Shown here: positions 37,184 to 49,603 of the stretch, piece after piece | How the letters are laid out: each line of letters starts with the position of its first letter | How positions within the stretch are numbered: the stretch's first letter is position 1 | Assembly (NCBI RefSeq): GCF_947179515.1 | Contig: NC_067472.1 | Coordinates: 200,826,325-200,890,324 of the forward strand | DNA from: Apodemus sylvaticus | Taxonomy: Eukaryota > Chordata > Mammalia > Rodentia > Muridae | DNA length: 64,000 bases | Reading direction: 5' to 3' | The notes under the pieces: model-generated | What the model saw: only the letters and a program-made list of their open reading frames with translations | Told to the model about the DNA's origin: nothing | Databases searched by the model: none | Translations under genes and position numbers: made by a program

Positions 37184-37304
37184 ATGTCTATTATGCAAAT
37201 CATGATTGACAACTATGTTGATATATTTGGAGATGAGGACCATATCATTTGTGACAATAATAAAAAGAGGTCAAATGACTTAAAGATGTCAGTAAATACT
37301 GCTG
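37184..37304 (+). other. Possible orphan exon
   Basis: The stretch is bounded by an acceptor (TGTGGTATTACAG) and a strong donor (CTG|GTAAGTC). Its open frame (MSIMQIMIDNYVDIFGDEDH...) is rich in acidic residues. The length is 121 nt. The next acceptor at 38,101-38,111 would continue the frame for eight codons to a TAG at 38,135-38,137. I do not recognise the protein. Chance splice-like signals are common, so support is weak. Confidence 0.2.
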
Positions 37305-38108
37305 GTAAGTCAGCTGTTATAAAAAAAAGCCATAGATGGTCACAGTGGGAAACCTTAAATGCTAATACTGCACAATTAAAGATTTCATCTACTGCTCCTC
37401 ATGCAGAAGTCCCTACAGTTTAAGAGAATTCGAATTAGTTACCAAATAGATGGAAGGATGCCATCATTTCCTGATTTCATAAATTTGAAAATAACAGAGC
37501 AGCATTAGAGAATATCATGATACTAAAGCATTGGAAAAGTGTTTTAAACAACATTTAACTTGTGTAGGATTATATGAATATATACATAGGTATACATACA
37601 GACACACATATGTACAAACTTACAAACATGTAGGTACAACAAAGGAATATTTTTAGACCCTGTATGAATTCAAGAATATTATGTGCTACATTTCTTTCCT
37701 TTCTTTCCATGGTATATAATTCGTGTATGATATTCTGGATATGAAATTATTTTTAAAAAGTTCGCTTTAAATCAATTATTTTATTTACAAATCCATTCAA
37801 CATGAGATTAAACTATAAGCTTAAACTATGTGCCAACAAACTGTGCTATCTTGTACAAAAAATGATGTTTGAGAGATAATCTTGCCAAATAAGTAGCATT
37901 TGGTATACATATTAAGTTGCAGCAGATTTACTACAACACGTATATGAAGAATCTTAATAGGCAATACCATTCAAAATCAGATATAGTGTCAACTCAAGTA
38001 ATTCTTTGTGTAGAGTTCAGAAGATATATTGATAACTTAGTCTTATTTGAAGTGGGGTGAATCTATAACTGAGAATGTTTAACTATGACATTTTTATATT
38101 TCCTTTAG

Positions 38109-38354
38109 CAGAGGACAATGAAACAACATCAACATAGAACTTTCCACAATGGAAACTTCTTAATGACTGAAGAAGGGGCCGGTTATGCTATTTCAATGTT
38201 CCGTTCTAGTTCCCTCTTAACTATAGCAGAAGAGATTATTACAAAAAACATTTCAGTTTCTTATTTAACTTCATTGTTACAAATAGTTTCACTCACTGTA
38301 ATAATTTTATGTTATGTATTACATATTCTTATCTATTTTAATGAATGTTATTAA
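38109..38354 (+). other. Possible terminal exon / unassigned open frame
   Basis: It begins after the acceptor TTTCCTTTAG. One frame gives 78 residues from an ATG at 38,118 with a hydrophobic C-terminal segment (VSLTVIILCYVLHILIYF). The other continues the possible exon at 37,184 and ends early. AATAAA occurs near 38,492. No family is recognised. Confidence 0.2.
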
Positions 38355-38654
38355 ATTTTGTTATTGCTTGGACTTCAGTGTGCCTGACTCTTGATTCTAC
38401 ACAGTATTTGGAAGATTGCATTTACAGTACTCCCTTCCATTTCTGTTAATCAGGCACCTGATTTCATGTGACAGATCCTCTAGAATCACTTAATAAATTT
38501 TTTCTTCCAAACTACAAAAGACTGTCACTCCAAGTACTGCTCAAAAAATGAAAGTTATTTGACCAAATTCTTCCAGATTCTTAACATAAAACTCTCCCCA
38601 TATTCTGAACCAACAACTAAGGGATACACATGGTTCCAGCCAAAATATGTCAGA

Positions 38655-38896
38655 GGAGTTCCTTGTCGTGAATTAGTGGGAAGAGAGGCCCTCGGTTCTG
38701 TGAAGGCTCAGTAGATGCCCCAGTGTGGTGAAATCAGTGGGGGGGTGTAGATGGGAGTAGGTCATGTGGAGGGATATATAATTGGAGCCAGGATGTGGGA
38801 GGAGGGTTTGGGGATTTTTGGAGGTGGTATACCAGCAAAGGTTTTAGCATTTGAAATGTAAATGAAGAATATATTCAATAAAAAATATTAACTATA
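38655..38896 (+). mobile_element. Old L1 3' UTR end
   Basis: The typical L1 3' UTR order is present: GAGAGGCCCTCGGTTCTGTGAAGG, a G-rich middle, GCATTTGAAATGTAAATGAAG and an A-rich end. Confidence 0.85.
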
Positions 38897-39404
38897 AAAG
38901 CATTCTCCATGACTGAGTCAAAATTTATTAATACAATAAAATCAAACTCACTCCTGTGCATTGTAGTAACACTTTTAAAAAATAATATTATCCTATTTCT
39001 GTGAAAAGGAACTCTAGAAAATTATTTACATTAGAAAAAATAGCTCATTATTTGAAGGCTCAAGTTATCATCATACAGTAGTTCTGATGTCAGGAGTTTA
39101 TAGGTAATGAAATTGTTCACCTAGTTGAGAAGCAGAGGAAAATGAATCCTCATATTCAGTAAGCTTTGTCCTTTTATACATACCAGGAACTATGACAGGA
39201 ATAGTAGATCCCATTTGTATTGTTACTTTGACCATTTCAGTTACTTAAGTATAGACAGAATCTAATAACATTAAATATATCCTCAGAGTCATGCCCAGAA
39301 TGCTTTCTCAGAGAAAGTTATAAATAAAATTCCAAAAATGGTCAGCATTAATTATCACACATAATAAATTAGAGGGAAATACACTTTTAAGAAAAAAACA
39401 ATTT

Positions 39405-40300
39405 TCAAAGTCCTTAGTGATCAGAGATTGGCAAATCAAAATATCCCTGAGATTCTCCCTTACACCAATCAGAATATCTAGGATGAAAACTTCAGCTAAC
39501 TACAAATGTTGGCAAGAATGTACAGAAAGAGGAACACTTATCCATTGCCTGTGGGATTACAAAGTGGTACAACCATTCTGGAAATCATTCTGGAGACTTC
39601 AGAAAAGCATAAGTAGATCTACCTGAAGACCCTACAATACCACTCTTGTGAATATACACAAAAGATGCCTCACTATTGCATAGGGTTATGTCTTCCACTA
39701 TGTTCATAGCAGCCTTGTTTGTGATAGCCAGAAGCTGGAAACAACCAAGATGTCCCAGATAGCAGAATGGAAACAGAATATGTGGTTCATTTACACAAAG
39801 GAATCTATTTAACTCTTAAGCATGAGGACATCCTGAGTTTTCCAGGCAAATGGATGGAATTAGACAATATCCTGATGAGGTAACTCAGACACAAAAAGAT
39901 ATACATGGTATGTAATCACTAATAAGTGGATATTAACCACAAAAGAAATAAAAGAAATACAGAATACCCAAGATACAGTCCATAGAACTCAAGAAGATAA
40001 ACAAGGAGAAGCACCCAAGTGAGGATGATTCAGTACCATTAGGAATGAGAAGAAAGCAATCACAAGGGAGTAGGAAGGACCTGGGAGGGAAAGTGGACAG
40101 GTGGGGGTTTGGGGGAAAAGGGATTCTGATCTGTTATTGGGTGACAGAAAAGGAATGAAGCCCTGAGGTCCAGAAGAAAAAATGGAAACAGGCAACCACC
40201 GGAGGTAGGAGGTTGGGAGGAACCTCCAGAATGTACCAGAGACATGGGAGGTAAGAGACTCTCAGGACTCAAAGTGAAGAAAATAATGTGGTTTGTAGAA
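39405..40300 (+). mobile_element. Old L1: ORF2 end and 3' UTR
   Basis: Decayed ORF2 text runs from SDQRLANQNIPEILPYTNQ-like sequence to about 39,945, with stops and frameshifts. A 3' UTR follows to about 40,300 with the segments CAGGCAACCACCGGAGG and GAGACTCTCAGGACTC, which I recall from older rodent L1s. Confidence 0.85.
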
Positions 40301-40496
40301 AATCTTGAGACAGTTCCTCTTCCTCACCATTATGGATTGGGGTAAGCCTAAATGGAACCTGTGACTGTATTGTATATGAAAATATACCTACTATGGCTGG
40401 ATCAGGAAAGGGCTATAGGAATCTCTTTGATTCCCTTTGGTGTTTCTTCCAGCATATAAAAACACAGTATAGATTCCAGGATGTACACTTAAATGT

Positions 40497-40910
40497 CTTA
40501 GTCAGGGTTTCTATTCCTGCACAAACATCATGACCAAGAAGCAAGTTGGGGAGGAAAGGATTTATTGAGCTTACACGTCCATGTTGCAGTTCATCAATAA
40601 ACGAAGTCAGGACTGGAACTCAAGCAGATCAATAAGCAGGAGCTGATGCAGAGGCCGTGGAGGGATGTTTCTTACTGGCTTGCTTCCCCTGGCTTGCTCA
40701 GCCTGATCTCTTATAGAACCCAAGAGCACCAGCCTAAAGGTAGTACCTCCCACAAGGGGCCCTCCCCACTTGATCACTAATTGAGAAAATGCCCCACAGC
40801 TGGATCTCATGGAGATACTTTCCCAAATGAAGCTCCTTTCTCTATGATAACTTCTGGCTGGGTCAAGTTGACACACAAAACTAGCCAGTACACTTAGGAG
40901 ACAGGAAGTT
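40497..40910 (+). mobile_element. LTR-like rodent repeat, copy 2
   Basis: A complete copy of the repeat also found at 13,938-14,340. It has a TG start and CA end and no coding content. Confidence 0.78.
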
Positions 40911-41229
40911 CAAAAAAGTGTGGTTTTATGACATGTGTTTCTTTAGCTTGACAAATCTCAGGTTCCTCCTTCCACTCATTCTCCTTCCTCAGGTCAATTA
41001 GTCAAGATTCACTATATTTTATAATATAATAGAAATGATTATGACAATATCAGTGCATGCAGGAGATAATATTTCATATAATTCCACTCCTTTTATGATA
41101 AGTAATGAAAAATTGAGAAAGCAGCATTGACTTATTTTGTTATTAGAATACATGAGTAAATATTTTTGTTTCCTCTTCCACATAAAATTCTGAAGGTTAA
41201 TGAGAGGATTTTAAGGCATCTCTGTCAGT

Positions 41230-41720
41230 GCTGAGCAAAATGCAAAGGAAAATTGTTATATGATTCTATCCTACTCTAGTCAGAATGTCTAAGATTAGTT
41301 TAAAAAGACAGCAAATGATAGAAAGGATGATGGGAACAGCAAAAGACTCATTTGCTGTTGATTTGAGTGAACACTGGAAGAGTCCCTGTGAAATTCAGGG
41401 TGGAATTTTCACAAAAGAATGAAAATAGATATTCCAAAAGATCCAGATATACCAATATTGGGCATATATGCAATTGACACTATATGTTACAACAGATATT
41501 TACTTATATAGGTTCACTTCTGTTCTATTTCTAATAACTAGAAATTGGAAGCAGCCTACATGTTTATCTCCTGAAGAACAGGTTGTAATAATATGTCACA
41601 TTTAAACAATCCAACACTATTCATCCATTGAGAAAAGTGAAATTATGTTATTTGCAGGTAAAAGAGCAGCACTAGGAAAAACCTGAAGAAGGTTATTGTG
41701 ATGTTGGCATGAAAATTGCC
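41230..41720 (+). mobile_element. Very old L1 ORF2 fragment
   Basis: The order of ORF2 C-terminal motifs can still be followed at DNA level: an LTPVRMAKI-like start, a PIPILGIY-like middle and a WMDLEN-like end. Divergence is high. Confidence 0.65.
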
Positions 41721-41984
41721 CAAGGCATCTTCTATGCTTCTGGTTTAGGCAGGATGGATACAGCCTAATTTACACTTACACTATGTGGACTTAGAGAAGT
41801 AGTCCTTCATGTTTTGATAAAATGATCCTCCTATACAAGCACATAACACAGAGTCACTCATTATTGTGGTTGGTAGAAGCCAAGTGAAAAGCCACTTATA
41901 CTAAATATATTACAAACATATTCCAAAAGGATTGAATGATATACAACTTTTAAGTGTGAATTTACCTTATTTATCTCTCTTTTT

Positions 41985-44235
41985 AAATTATCTTTAATCT
42001 TTTACTGTCCAGTCTTTATCACCTTCCTGCTCCACCATCCTACAGTTCCTCTTCCCATTCTTCCTCTGTCCACCACAGTCTCTAGGATGTTGTCCCCACC
42101 TCTACATCCCATCCAACTAAGTGTACTCACTCCCTGGGCCCTCATGTTTCTCAAGAGTCAGGGGTATTTTCATTCACCTAGGAAAGAGCAAGCAGTCCTC
42201 TGCTGTATATGTGTTAGGGTCTTCATATAAGCTATTATATACTACCAAGTTGGTGGTTAGGTGCCTCAGGGGTCCAGATCAGTTGAAACTGCTGATTTTC
42301 CTCTGGTGTCATCTTCCTCCTCAGCTTCTTCCAGTCTTTCCCTAATTCAAACACAGGAGTCCCCAGCTTCTGTGCATTGGTTTGGTCTAAGTATCTGCAT
42401 CTGACTCCTTAAGCTGCTTGTTGGTCCTTTCAGAGGCCAGCAATGCTAGGTTCCTGTCTGTAAGCACACCATGGCATCTGAAATAGTGTCTGGCTTTGGA
42501 GCATGCGCTTGAGCTAGACCCCATTTGGGGCCAGTTACTCGACCCTCTTTCCCTCAGATTCTTCTCCATTTTTTCCCTCAGGAAAAATTTGGGTCATTAT
42601 TTTTTAGACAGGAACAATTTTGGGTCAGAATTTTTTACTATGGGATGCCTACCCAGTCTCTTCACTGGATCCCCTGTCTTTCTCCTGGAAGTGAACTCTA
42701 CAACTTCCCTCTCCCCTCTGTTATATATTACATTTAAGATTCCTCCATATGAGTCCTGGGGGTTTCTTAGCCCACAGGTCTCTGTTACATTCTAGAAGGC
42801 CCCCCCACCTCTTACCTTCCAAGGTTGATTGTTTGCATTCCTTCTTCTGGACCAAAGAGCCTCACTCCTGCTTCCCCATCTGCCCAACAAATAGTTAATC
42901 ATGTTCCCTTTTCCCTCCCTGGATTCTCTCCCTCCTAGAAGTCTCCCAAGTCTCGCCTTCCCCATGATTGCTTTCGTCTCTCTTCCAAGTGTGATTGGGG
43001 ATCTCACTTGAGCCCCTCATCTTGCTTATCTTCTTGAGTTCTGTGGATTGCAGAATCCTGGGTATTCTGTACATTTTGGCTAATATCAACTTATTAGTGA
43101 GTTCCTACCATGCATGTCCTTTTGGGTCTGAGTTACCTACTTCAGGACAATATTTTATAATTCCATACCTTTGCCTGAAAATCCATAATGTCCTCATTCT
43201 TAATAGCAGAATTGTATTCCATTCTGGAAAAGAATCACATTTTCTGTATTCATTCTTCCAATATGGGACATCTGGGGAAATTACCACTTCTATGAAAATA
43301 GTGGAGCATGTACCCCTATAGCATGGTGGGGCATCTTTTGGGTATATACCCAAGAGTGGGACAGCTGACTCTACTTTTAGATCTATTTCCAATTTTTTGA
43401 GAAAGCTCCAGATTGATTTCCAGAGTGGTTGTACCATTTTCCAATCCTTCCAGCAATAGACGAGTGTTCCTCTTTCTCCACCTCCTCCCCAACAAGTGCT
43501 CTCACCTGAGTTTTTGATCCGGGCCTTTCTGATTGGTGTATGGTGGAATCTCAGGATCACTTTGATTCACTTTTCCCTGATCACTAAGGATTTTAAACAT
43601 TTCTTCAAGTGATTCTCAAATATTTGAGATTTCTCTGTTGTGAGATCTCTGTTTAGTTCTATACCCTGTTTTTGATTGAGTTGAATGGGAAATTAGCTTC
43701 TTGAGTTCTTATTTATTTTGGATAGTTGAGTTAGTGAAGTTTTTTTCCAATCTGCTGGTTGCTGGTATGTCTATTAACCATGTCCTTTGCATTCCAGAAA
43801 CTTTTCAGTTTCATGAGGTCCCATTTATCAATTCTTGATCTTAGATCCTCAGCTACTGGAGTGCTATTTAGGAAATTTTATCACATGCCAATGAGTTTGA
43901 TGTTCTTTCCCACTTTCTCTTCTATTATATTCAGTGTATTGGGTTTTATGCTGAGATCCCTGATTCACTTGGATTTAAGTTTTTTGCAAGGTCACAAGGT
44001 TCTTTTATCTCTGTAATGATTGCCAGTTATTCTAGGACCATTTCTTGAAGATGCTTTCCTTTGTTCATTGTATAATTTTGGATTCTTTGTCAAAGAGCAA
44101 GCATCCATAATTGTATGATTATATTTCTGAGTTTTCAATACTATTCCAATGATGGACAAGTCTGTCCATGTGCAAATAGTGTACAGTTTTTATAAATATT
44201 GCTCTGTGGTATAGCTTGAGGTCAGGGATGTTCTT
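41985..44235 (-). mobile_element. Old antisense L1: 3' UTR and ORF2 C-terminal half
   Basis: The reverse complement reads an older L1 3' UTR from about 43,080 down to 41,990. Its ORF2 C-terminal half occupies about 44,225-43,085. The minus-strand open frame at 43,105-43,560 keeps the Cys-rich block region (CWGGGGERGTLVYCW) but shifts frame at its ends. Confidence 0.88.
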
Positions 44236-44276
44236 TTATTTTTAATAATAACTTTCTCTTTCCTGTTTTTTTTGTC

Positions 44277-44480
44277 AAGTCAGACATCAATGAGAGGAGA
44301 GGCCCTTGGACCTTGGACCTGTGAATGCTCATTCCCCCAGATGCCAGGACAGGGAAGCAGGAGTGTGTGCATTGGTGAGCAGCAGGAGGGGAAGGGATAG
44401 GTGGTTTTTGAGGGGAAATGAGAAAGGGGAATATCATTTGTAATGTAAATAAAGAAATTATCTAATAAGAAAATGAAAAA
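44277..44480 (+). mobile_element. Old L1 3' UTR end
   Basis: L1 3' UTR text (CAGACATCAATGAGAGG, GGAATATCATTTGTAATG) with an A-rich end. It faces the antisense element on its left. Confidence 0.82.
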
Positions 44481-44543
44481 AGAAATGATAAATAACACTA
44501 ACAATTTATTAAGAATATGTAATGCTATGCAAAACAAATTATA
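44374..44543. repeat. Local direct repeat, copy 1
   Basis: It includes the last part of the L1 3' UTR and about 80 bp of non-L1 flank. The whole block recurs at 45,320-45,487 with few differences. Confidence 0.88.
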
Positions 44544-44544
44544 A

Positions 44545-45319
44545 ATATATTAAAGGTGATAAACATATATACTGAAGCCTTCAAGCCAAATATGACTATT
44601 TCAAATGGCTATAGAAAGGAATTTCCCTAGTTGAAATTCCCTCCTTTCTAGACATATTTAAGTTTAAATCATTTAGACAAACGAAACAGCCAAATCTATC
44701 CCTTGTCAAATTGACACACGGATATCATTCCATAAATGACACACATATATCATTCCATAAATCCATTCTTATCCTCTTTTGTTCATTCCTTATTCCATAG
44801 TAATATCATTTGTTTTGAAGATTATATGTAAGTACACTGTATCTGTCTTCAGACACTCTAGAAGCAGGTGTCAGATCTCCTTATGATTCAAAGAAAAAAA
44901 GTGATATTACCCATATTCATTTAAATAAGTTACCCAAATTCATTTAAAGAAGACTTTGAAGTCTGTTATATAAAACAAAAGTAATTAACATTTACATTTT
45001 TATTACTAAAACTATTGAAAGGTTAAACAAAGTGAACAAAATCAAATGAAGAACTTCTCAGCAATAAGGGACACTGTGGTCACCATCATAACATGGGGAG
45101 TTGGGGAGGGCCTTGAAGGGAGCAGCCACTCCCATGGCTCTGGAGCTCAGGTGTCCTTTTAAGATAGGAGATGTTTTCCACCTTGGTTTTTCATTAGAAA
45201 AGTGTTGCGACCTTTTTCAGAAAAGGGGTTGATAAATCTACAAACACTTCAGTCATTCAGAAAGAATACTGGTCAGAGAAAGTTCTGTGATGAGCAACCA
45301 AACATTTCAGGGCCTTCCT
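44545..45319. other. Unassigned spacer between direct repeats
   Basis: AT-rich sequence without a recognised gene or repeat. Confidence 0.4.
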
Positions 45320-45487
45320 GAGCAGCAGGAGGGGATGGGATAGGTCGTTTTTGAGGGGAAATGAGAAAGGGGAATATCATTTGTAATGTAAATAAAGAAA
45401 TTATCTAATAAGAAAATGAAAAAAGAAATGATAAATAACACTAAAAATTTATTAAGAATATGTAATGCAATGCAAAACAAATTATAA
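45320..45487. repeat. Local direct repeat, copy 2
   Basis: Second copy of 44,374-44,543, about 945 bp away in the same orientation. Because flanking DNA is included, it arose by DNA duplication and not by a second L1 insertion. Confidence 0.88.
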
Positions 45488-45894
45488 CATCCTGTAGAAA
45501 TGCCAGGACATGAAACATTCCTCTACATGTGACAATGACAAAAACATTAAATTAGATGTCATTGTAACTTACACAGTCATGGACGCTGACTTAAAACAGG
45601 TGGACAGGCTCAGGGTGCTGCGACGCACATGAGCTATAGATGCAGTTAGTTCTCCTCCATTCCACTATGTTGAAAGACAATACCAACACTGCCTGGAGAG
45701 CTGTCTGGACAGTTCCTAAACTCATGTACATACAGAACTCATCTACCAAAGGCAGAGGCACCTTATAGGGATCAAGTAGCATACAATGTATGACCATGTA
45801 ATAGTTAGGTTATATAAGACTCAAAGATCTGACCACAAAAACCTTATTTTATCTAACTGTTTAATATTTCAACCTTGTCAACATTTAGTAAAGT

Positions 45895-46590
45895 TAAACG
45901 CCAAGAGGAATGACAGAGGCACACTGCTCCACTGCTGGTGGGAGTGTAAGATGGTACAACCACTCTGGAAATCGGTCTGGCGATTCCTCAGAAAACTGGG
46001 CATGACACTTCCAGAGGACCCTGCTATACCACTCCTGGGCATCTACCCAGAGGATTCCCCTGCATTCAATAAGGGCACAGGCTCCACTATGTTCACTGTA
46101 GCCTTATTTATAATAGCCAGCTGGAAAGAACCTGGATGTCCTTCAATAGAGGAATGGATACAAAAAACATGGTATATTTACACAATGGAATACTACTCAG
46201 CAATTAAAAACAATGAACTCACGAAATTTGTAGGCAAATGGTTAGATCTGGAAAATATCATCCTAAGTGAGGTAAACAAATCACAAAAGAATACACATGG
46301 AATGCAATCTCTGAAAAGTGGATATTAATTAGCCCAGAAGCTCTGAATACCCAAGGCACAATTAGCATAACAAATGACTCCCATGAAGAAGTAAGGAGAG
46401 GGTCCTGATCCTGGAAAGGATTGATCTAGCATTGGAGGGGAGTATCAGGACAGAGAAAAAGGAGAGAGGTGATTGGAGAATGAGTGGATAGAAGATGGTT
46501 TATGGGACATATGGGGAGGGGGGAACTTGGAAAGGGGAAATTATTTGTAATGTAAACAAAGAATATAGAAAATAAAAATATATAATTAAA
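45895..46590 (+). mobile_element. 5'-truncated L1 with open ORF2 C-terminus
   Basis: The element starts within ORF2 just before the Cys-rich block (ERGT-like RGTLLHCWWECKMVQPLW). It keeps an open frame of about 140 L1 codons to the stop TAA at 46,326-46,328, then a 3' UTR and an A-rich end near 46,570-46,590. The frame by chance extends upstream to an ATG at 45,786 in non-L1 DNA. No EN or RT domain is present. Confidence 0.9.
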
Positions 46591-46594
46591 TAAA

Positions 46595-47555
46595 AACACC
46601 AATTATTAAAAGGCAAATACAACACCTAATTCATACCTCACAACAATATTCTCAGGCTGCCAAAACAATGCCATTTACCTGTTCTCACACTTACTGTATT
46701 GCCTGAGCTTCCATAATTTTAACTAAAACTACCTTTTTGTGCGATCACCTGTGTATAGGTCAACTGTTCTTGAGGCATAAAAGCAGTGCCTAAGATCTGT
46801 TTTCAGGCAAGCTACAAAATCGCCATTCCAAGTCTTCTTGTTTGAGCAAAATAATTTCCTTCACACACAATGACTGGAAAAGAAGTTAGGTGACAGTTAC
46901 TGCCATTTAGTGACACATTTCTCAGTATTTTGTACGTGGGAAATGCATCTGAACTGCAGAGCCAACTCTGCACAAAGGCCTTGCTTTGTGGAAGTTGCAC
47001 TCTGGTGGAAAGTTTAAACAACCAATAAAACATTTCCTTTTCTCTGTGTGGTCATCAATCCAGCATGCGGTGTAAAACCACAACAAAAGCCAAAGTGCAA
47101 TCTCAAACTTTCTGTGTCTACATTCTTGGTTTCATTGCTTAAGTACAGACAGGACATGGGATCATTTGCTCTGGGCTGCCATTCCACATTTGATCCTGCG
47201 AAACTGCCCAACAAGCAGCCCAGGCAGACCTGGGCACACCCTCCATGGATGGTCAGACTCACTTGATTAGTTCTACCCAACCACAATTATAGTTCTCTGG
47301 GAAACAAGGTTGATTGCTAGAATTCCCCCTGAAACTGATACAAAGAAACTAACCACCAAGTTTATTTTCCATTTTAAGGCTTCTCTATTCAACCAGTTCT
47401 GATCTAAAATAATCACTATACAAGGCTGGTATCAAACTTGTTATTTTGTTTCTTCCTGACTACCTACCAGGCTTACTCTCAAGCAGGATAAGTACAAAAC
47501 TTTGTTACAAAATATGGAAAAGAAGGCTGCAAAATTGTCTATCCACAAATGGGTA
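46595..47555. other. Unassigned stretch
   Basis: No gene is recognised. The minus strand at about 46,800-47,290 has moderately open frames and could be an old cDNA-derived remnant, but I cannot match it to a gene. Confidence 0.3.
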
Positions 47556-47564
47556 GTTTGAGTA

Positions 47565-47722
47565 CAGTATAAATATAAGGACAGAGAAAAAGGAGGGAGG
47601 TGATTGGAGAAGGGATGGAGAAAAGAAGGTCTATGGGACATATGGGCAGGGGGGATCCCAGAAAGGGGAAATCATTTGGAATGTAAACACAGAATGTAGA
47701 AAATAAAAATATTTAAAAAACT
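47565..47722 (+). mobile_element. L1 3' UTR end
   Basis: The text GGAGGGAGGTGATTGGAG, GGGACATATGGGCAG, GGAATGTAAACACAG and an A-rich end match the 3' UTRs at 22,290-22,425 and 46,460-46,590. Confidence 0.88.
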
Positions 47723-47863
47723 ATAAATATAAGAACACTGTCTCATTTCTACAAAACATGAGTAGAAAAGTACAAAAAAATCCAGATTTCGTAAATTGTA
47801 TTGCAGAAATGTTTGTTTGAATGCTGATGATTCAGAGCAAATTTTCTTCCTTTTCCTTACAAG

Positions 47864-47864
<1 letters not shown>

Positions 47865-47916
<52 letters not shown>

Positions 47917-48006
47917 CAGAGAGAGACAGAGAGAGACAGAGAGACAGAGAGACAGAGAGACAGAGACAGAGAGACAGAGATACACATACAGAGAGACAGA
48001 GAAAAA
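47865..48006. repeat. (GA)n and (GAGACA)n microsatellite
   Basis: A GA tract is followed by GAGACA units, about 140 bp in all. The RERER open frame is a repeat translation. Confidence 0.95.
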
Positions 48007-48079
48007 GTTCTAAACTAGAAAAAATACCAAACAGATTTCCAATCAGAAAAGTAAATTAATATACTTCCATCAGAAACAT

Positions 48080-48945
48080 CCCCCCCCCATTCAACAGCCC
48101 AGAGGCCATGTTTATTTGTGGAGAGGAACATAGATTCCATTCCTGAAGAGGCTTTCGACGAAGCCTGAAGGTGATGGATGCCACAGGGTGCCTCAGCCAA
48201 AGACTGGCAAGGGTTCGAGGATGCTCCCGGGCCTCTCTGCCAAGGGGATTCTGTTCAGCTTGCCCACCTCCGCCTGCCAGCCTGGGATCTTCTTGGTTGT
48301 CATGTGTGGATGAGCATGCTTTGTCATGTGGTCATACTGTATGTAGTGCCAGTCACACAGAGGACACACCAGCTTCTTCCCTCCAATGTGAGTTCTGTGG
48401 TGGCAAGACAGCTCATCTGACCTTGCAAACTTGTTGTCCCAGTCATCACATCACAGATGCGGATAAAAGGTAAGTGTGTGGGCAAAGATGATCTTAAAGG
48501 TGGGAAATTTTGAAGTAGGTCTTCTGTCATGCTGTACGGCAGTGGTGATGTAACCAGAATCAAAGACAGGTGTGAGGGCTCTCATCTGGGACCTCTATCC
48601 CCAATAACTCATGTAAACCAGAGCTTCCACAGCATCAGTCTCGATGTGCTCCAGGATGCTGCATGTGGGACTTTCTCTGTTATGCTGCTTCCTCTCCAGG
48701 ATGACTCACTAATGTTCATGAGGTCAGCTGCATGTGCATACCCCTGGAATGGTGGAGTCTGGCAATTGCCTGGGGCCATACAGCCTGTAGGCAGCAGTGC
48801 TGGAAAACAGGAGCTCTGCCTGGCACTGAGGCTGCACATGTGCAGGCAGCAGTGTCATCTGTTCCCAGCATGCACCTCTGCTCTCCTTGACATGCAGGTA
48901 TTCCCACCCCCACCAGCCCAGGAATCATCACTGTCATAAATTTTT
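48080..48945 (-). pseudogene. Klf11: Retropseudogene of a KLF10/KLF11-type zinc-finger gene
   Basis: KLF10 and KLF11 are TGF-beta-inducible transcription factors with an N-terminal repression domain and three C2H2 fingers. On the minus strand the N-terminal domain can be followed at about 48,740-48,545 (AHAADLMNI, then frame-shifted SERSTC..ILE..EAVEALV..LTPV.DSG-like text). Zinc-finger text follows at about 48,525-48,310 (KTYFK.SHL, then NKFARSDEL.CHHRTH). The post-finger segment KKIPGWQAEVGKLNRI lies at about 48,295-48,247. That last segment fits KLF11 better than KLF10 from memory. The whole middle of the protein is missing, several frameshifts and stops are present, and finger residues are lost. 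Domain boundaries run together without intron sequence, so a retrocopy is likely. An AATAAA lies near 48,107-48,112, but no clear A-tail or target-site duplication is visible. Confidence 0.7.
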
Positions 48946-49588
48946 AATGAAAACATTATGAAAATATCTATTCATGTGTCTTTGTACTGCACTAAAATAG
49001 TTTTTCTTGTTTCATTTCCCCTCTTTAATTCCCTTTGATAAAATTAGTTGAAATCAGTAAAATCATCTTTCCAATTTTTACTTTTTGAACTCATAATTTC
49101 TAATCGTGTCTTGGGGTAATCTGAAAGAATAATATTTATTGGACAATGCTTTACAGTTCTTTGTTTTGGTAGAGTAGAGTAATAAATGAGTCTGTATTAT
49201 TGTAGAAGCCACTAAGCCATGACATTCTCTCTCCTGGATGTCATCCTCACTGAATACCTTCTAAGAAGAAAATAATGGACTTACAGTAAAAGAAAATATT
49301 TTCTGTCCTCTCACTACCAAAGCCTTGTAGTCTTTTTGTCCTCCTGTCAGACACATGGAACATGAGAAGGAACTACTGGATTGATGTATAAGCTTACAAA
49401 CTTTGAGTAATAAACCGACCTATAAATTAGATACCTACACTGCTGTATTCTTTTCATTGTGGAGGGGGGAACCATTAAACATAGGATTTTATATAAGAAG
49501 CAAACATTTATACAGTTTTATTATGTACAGAACATGATTCAACTGGCTTTATTTAATGGTGCTTTTGTTCTTCTTTTTAAATATTTTT
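48946..49588. other. Unassigned stretch
   Basis: AT-rich sequence with no recognised gene. The right end (from about 49,556) is the left part of an old antisense L1 3' end that was split by the full-length L1. Confidence 0.4.
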
Positions 49589-49603
49589 TATATTTACATT
49601 TCT
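49589..49603. repeat. Target-site duplication, left copy
   Basis: The 15-mer TATATTTACATTTCT here is identical to 56,226-56,240. The two copies bracket the full-length L1. Confidence 0.93.

Noticed and set aside
45786..46328. 180-residue plus-strand frame as a host gene
   Set aside because: The last 140 or so codons are L1 ORF2 C-terminus; the first part is chance extension into flank.
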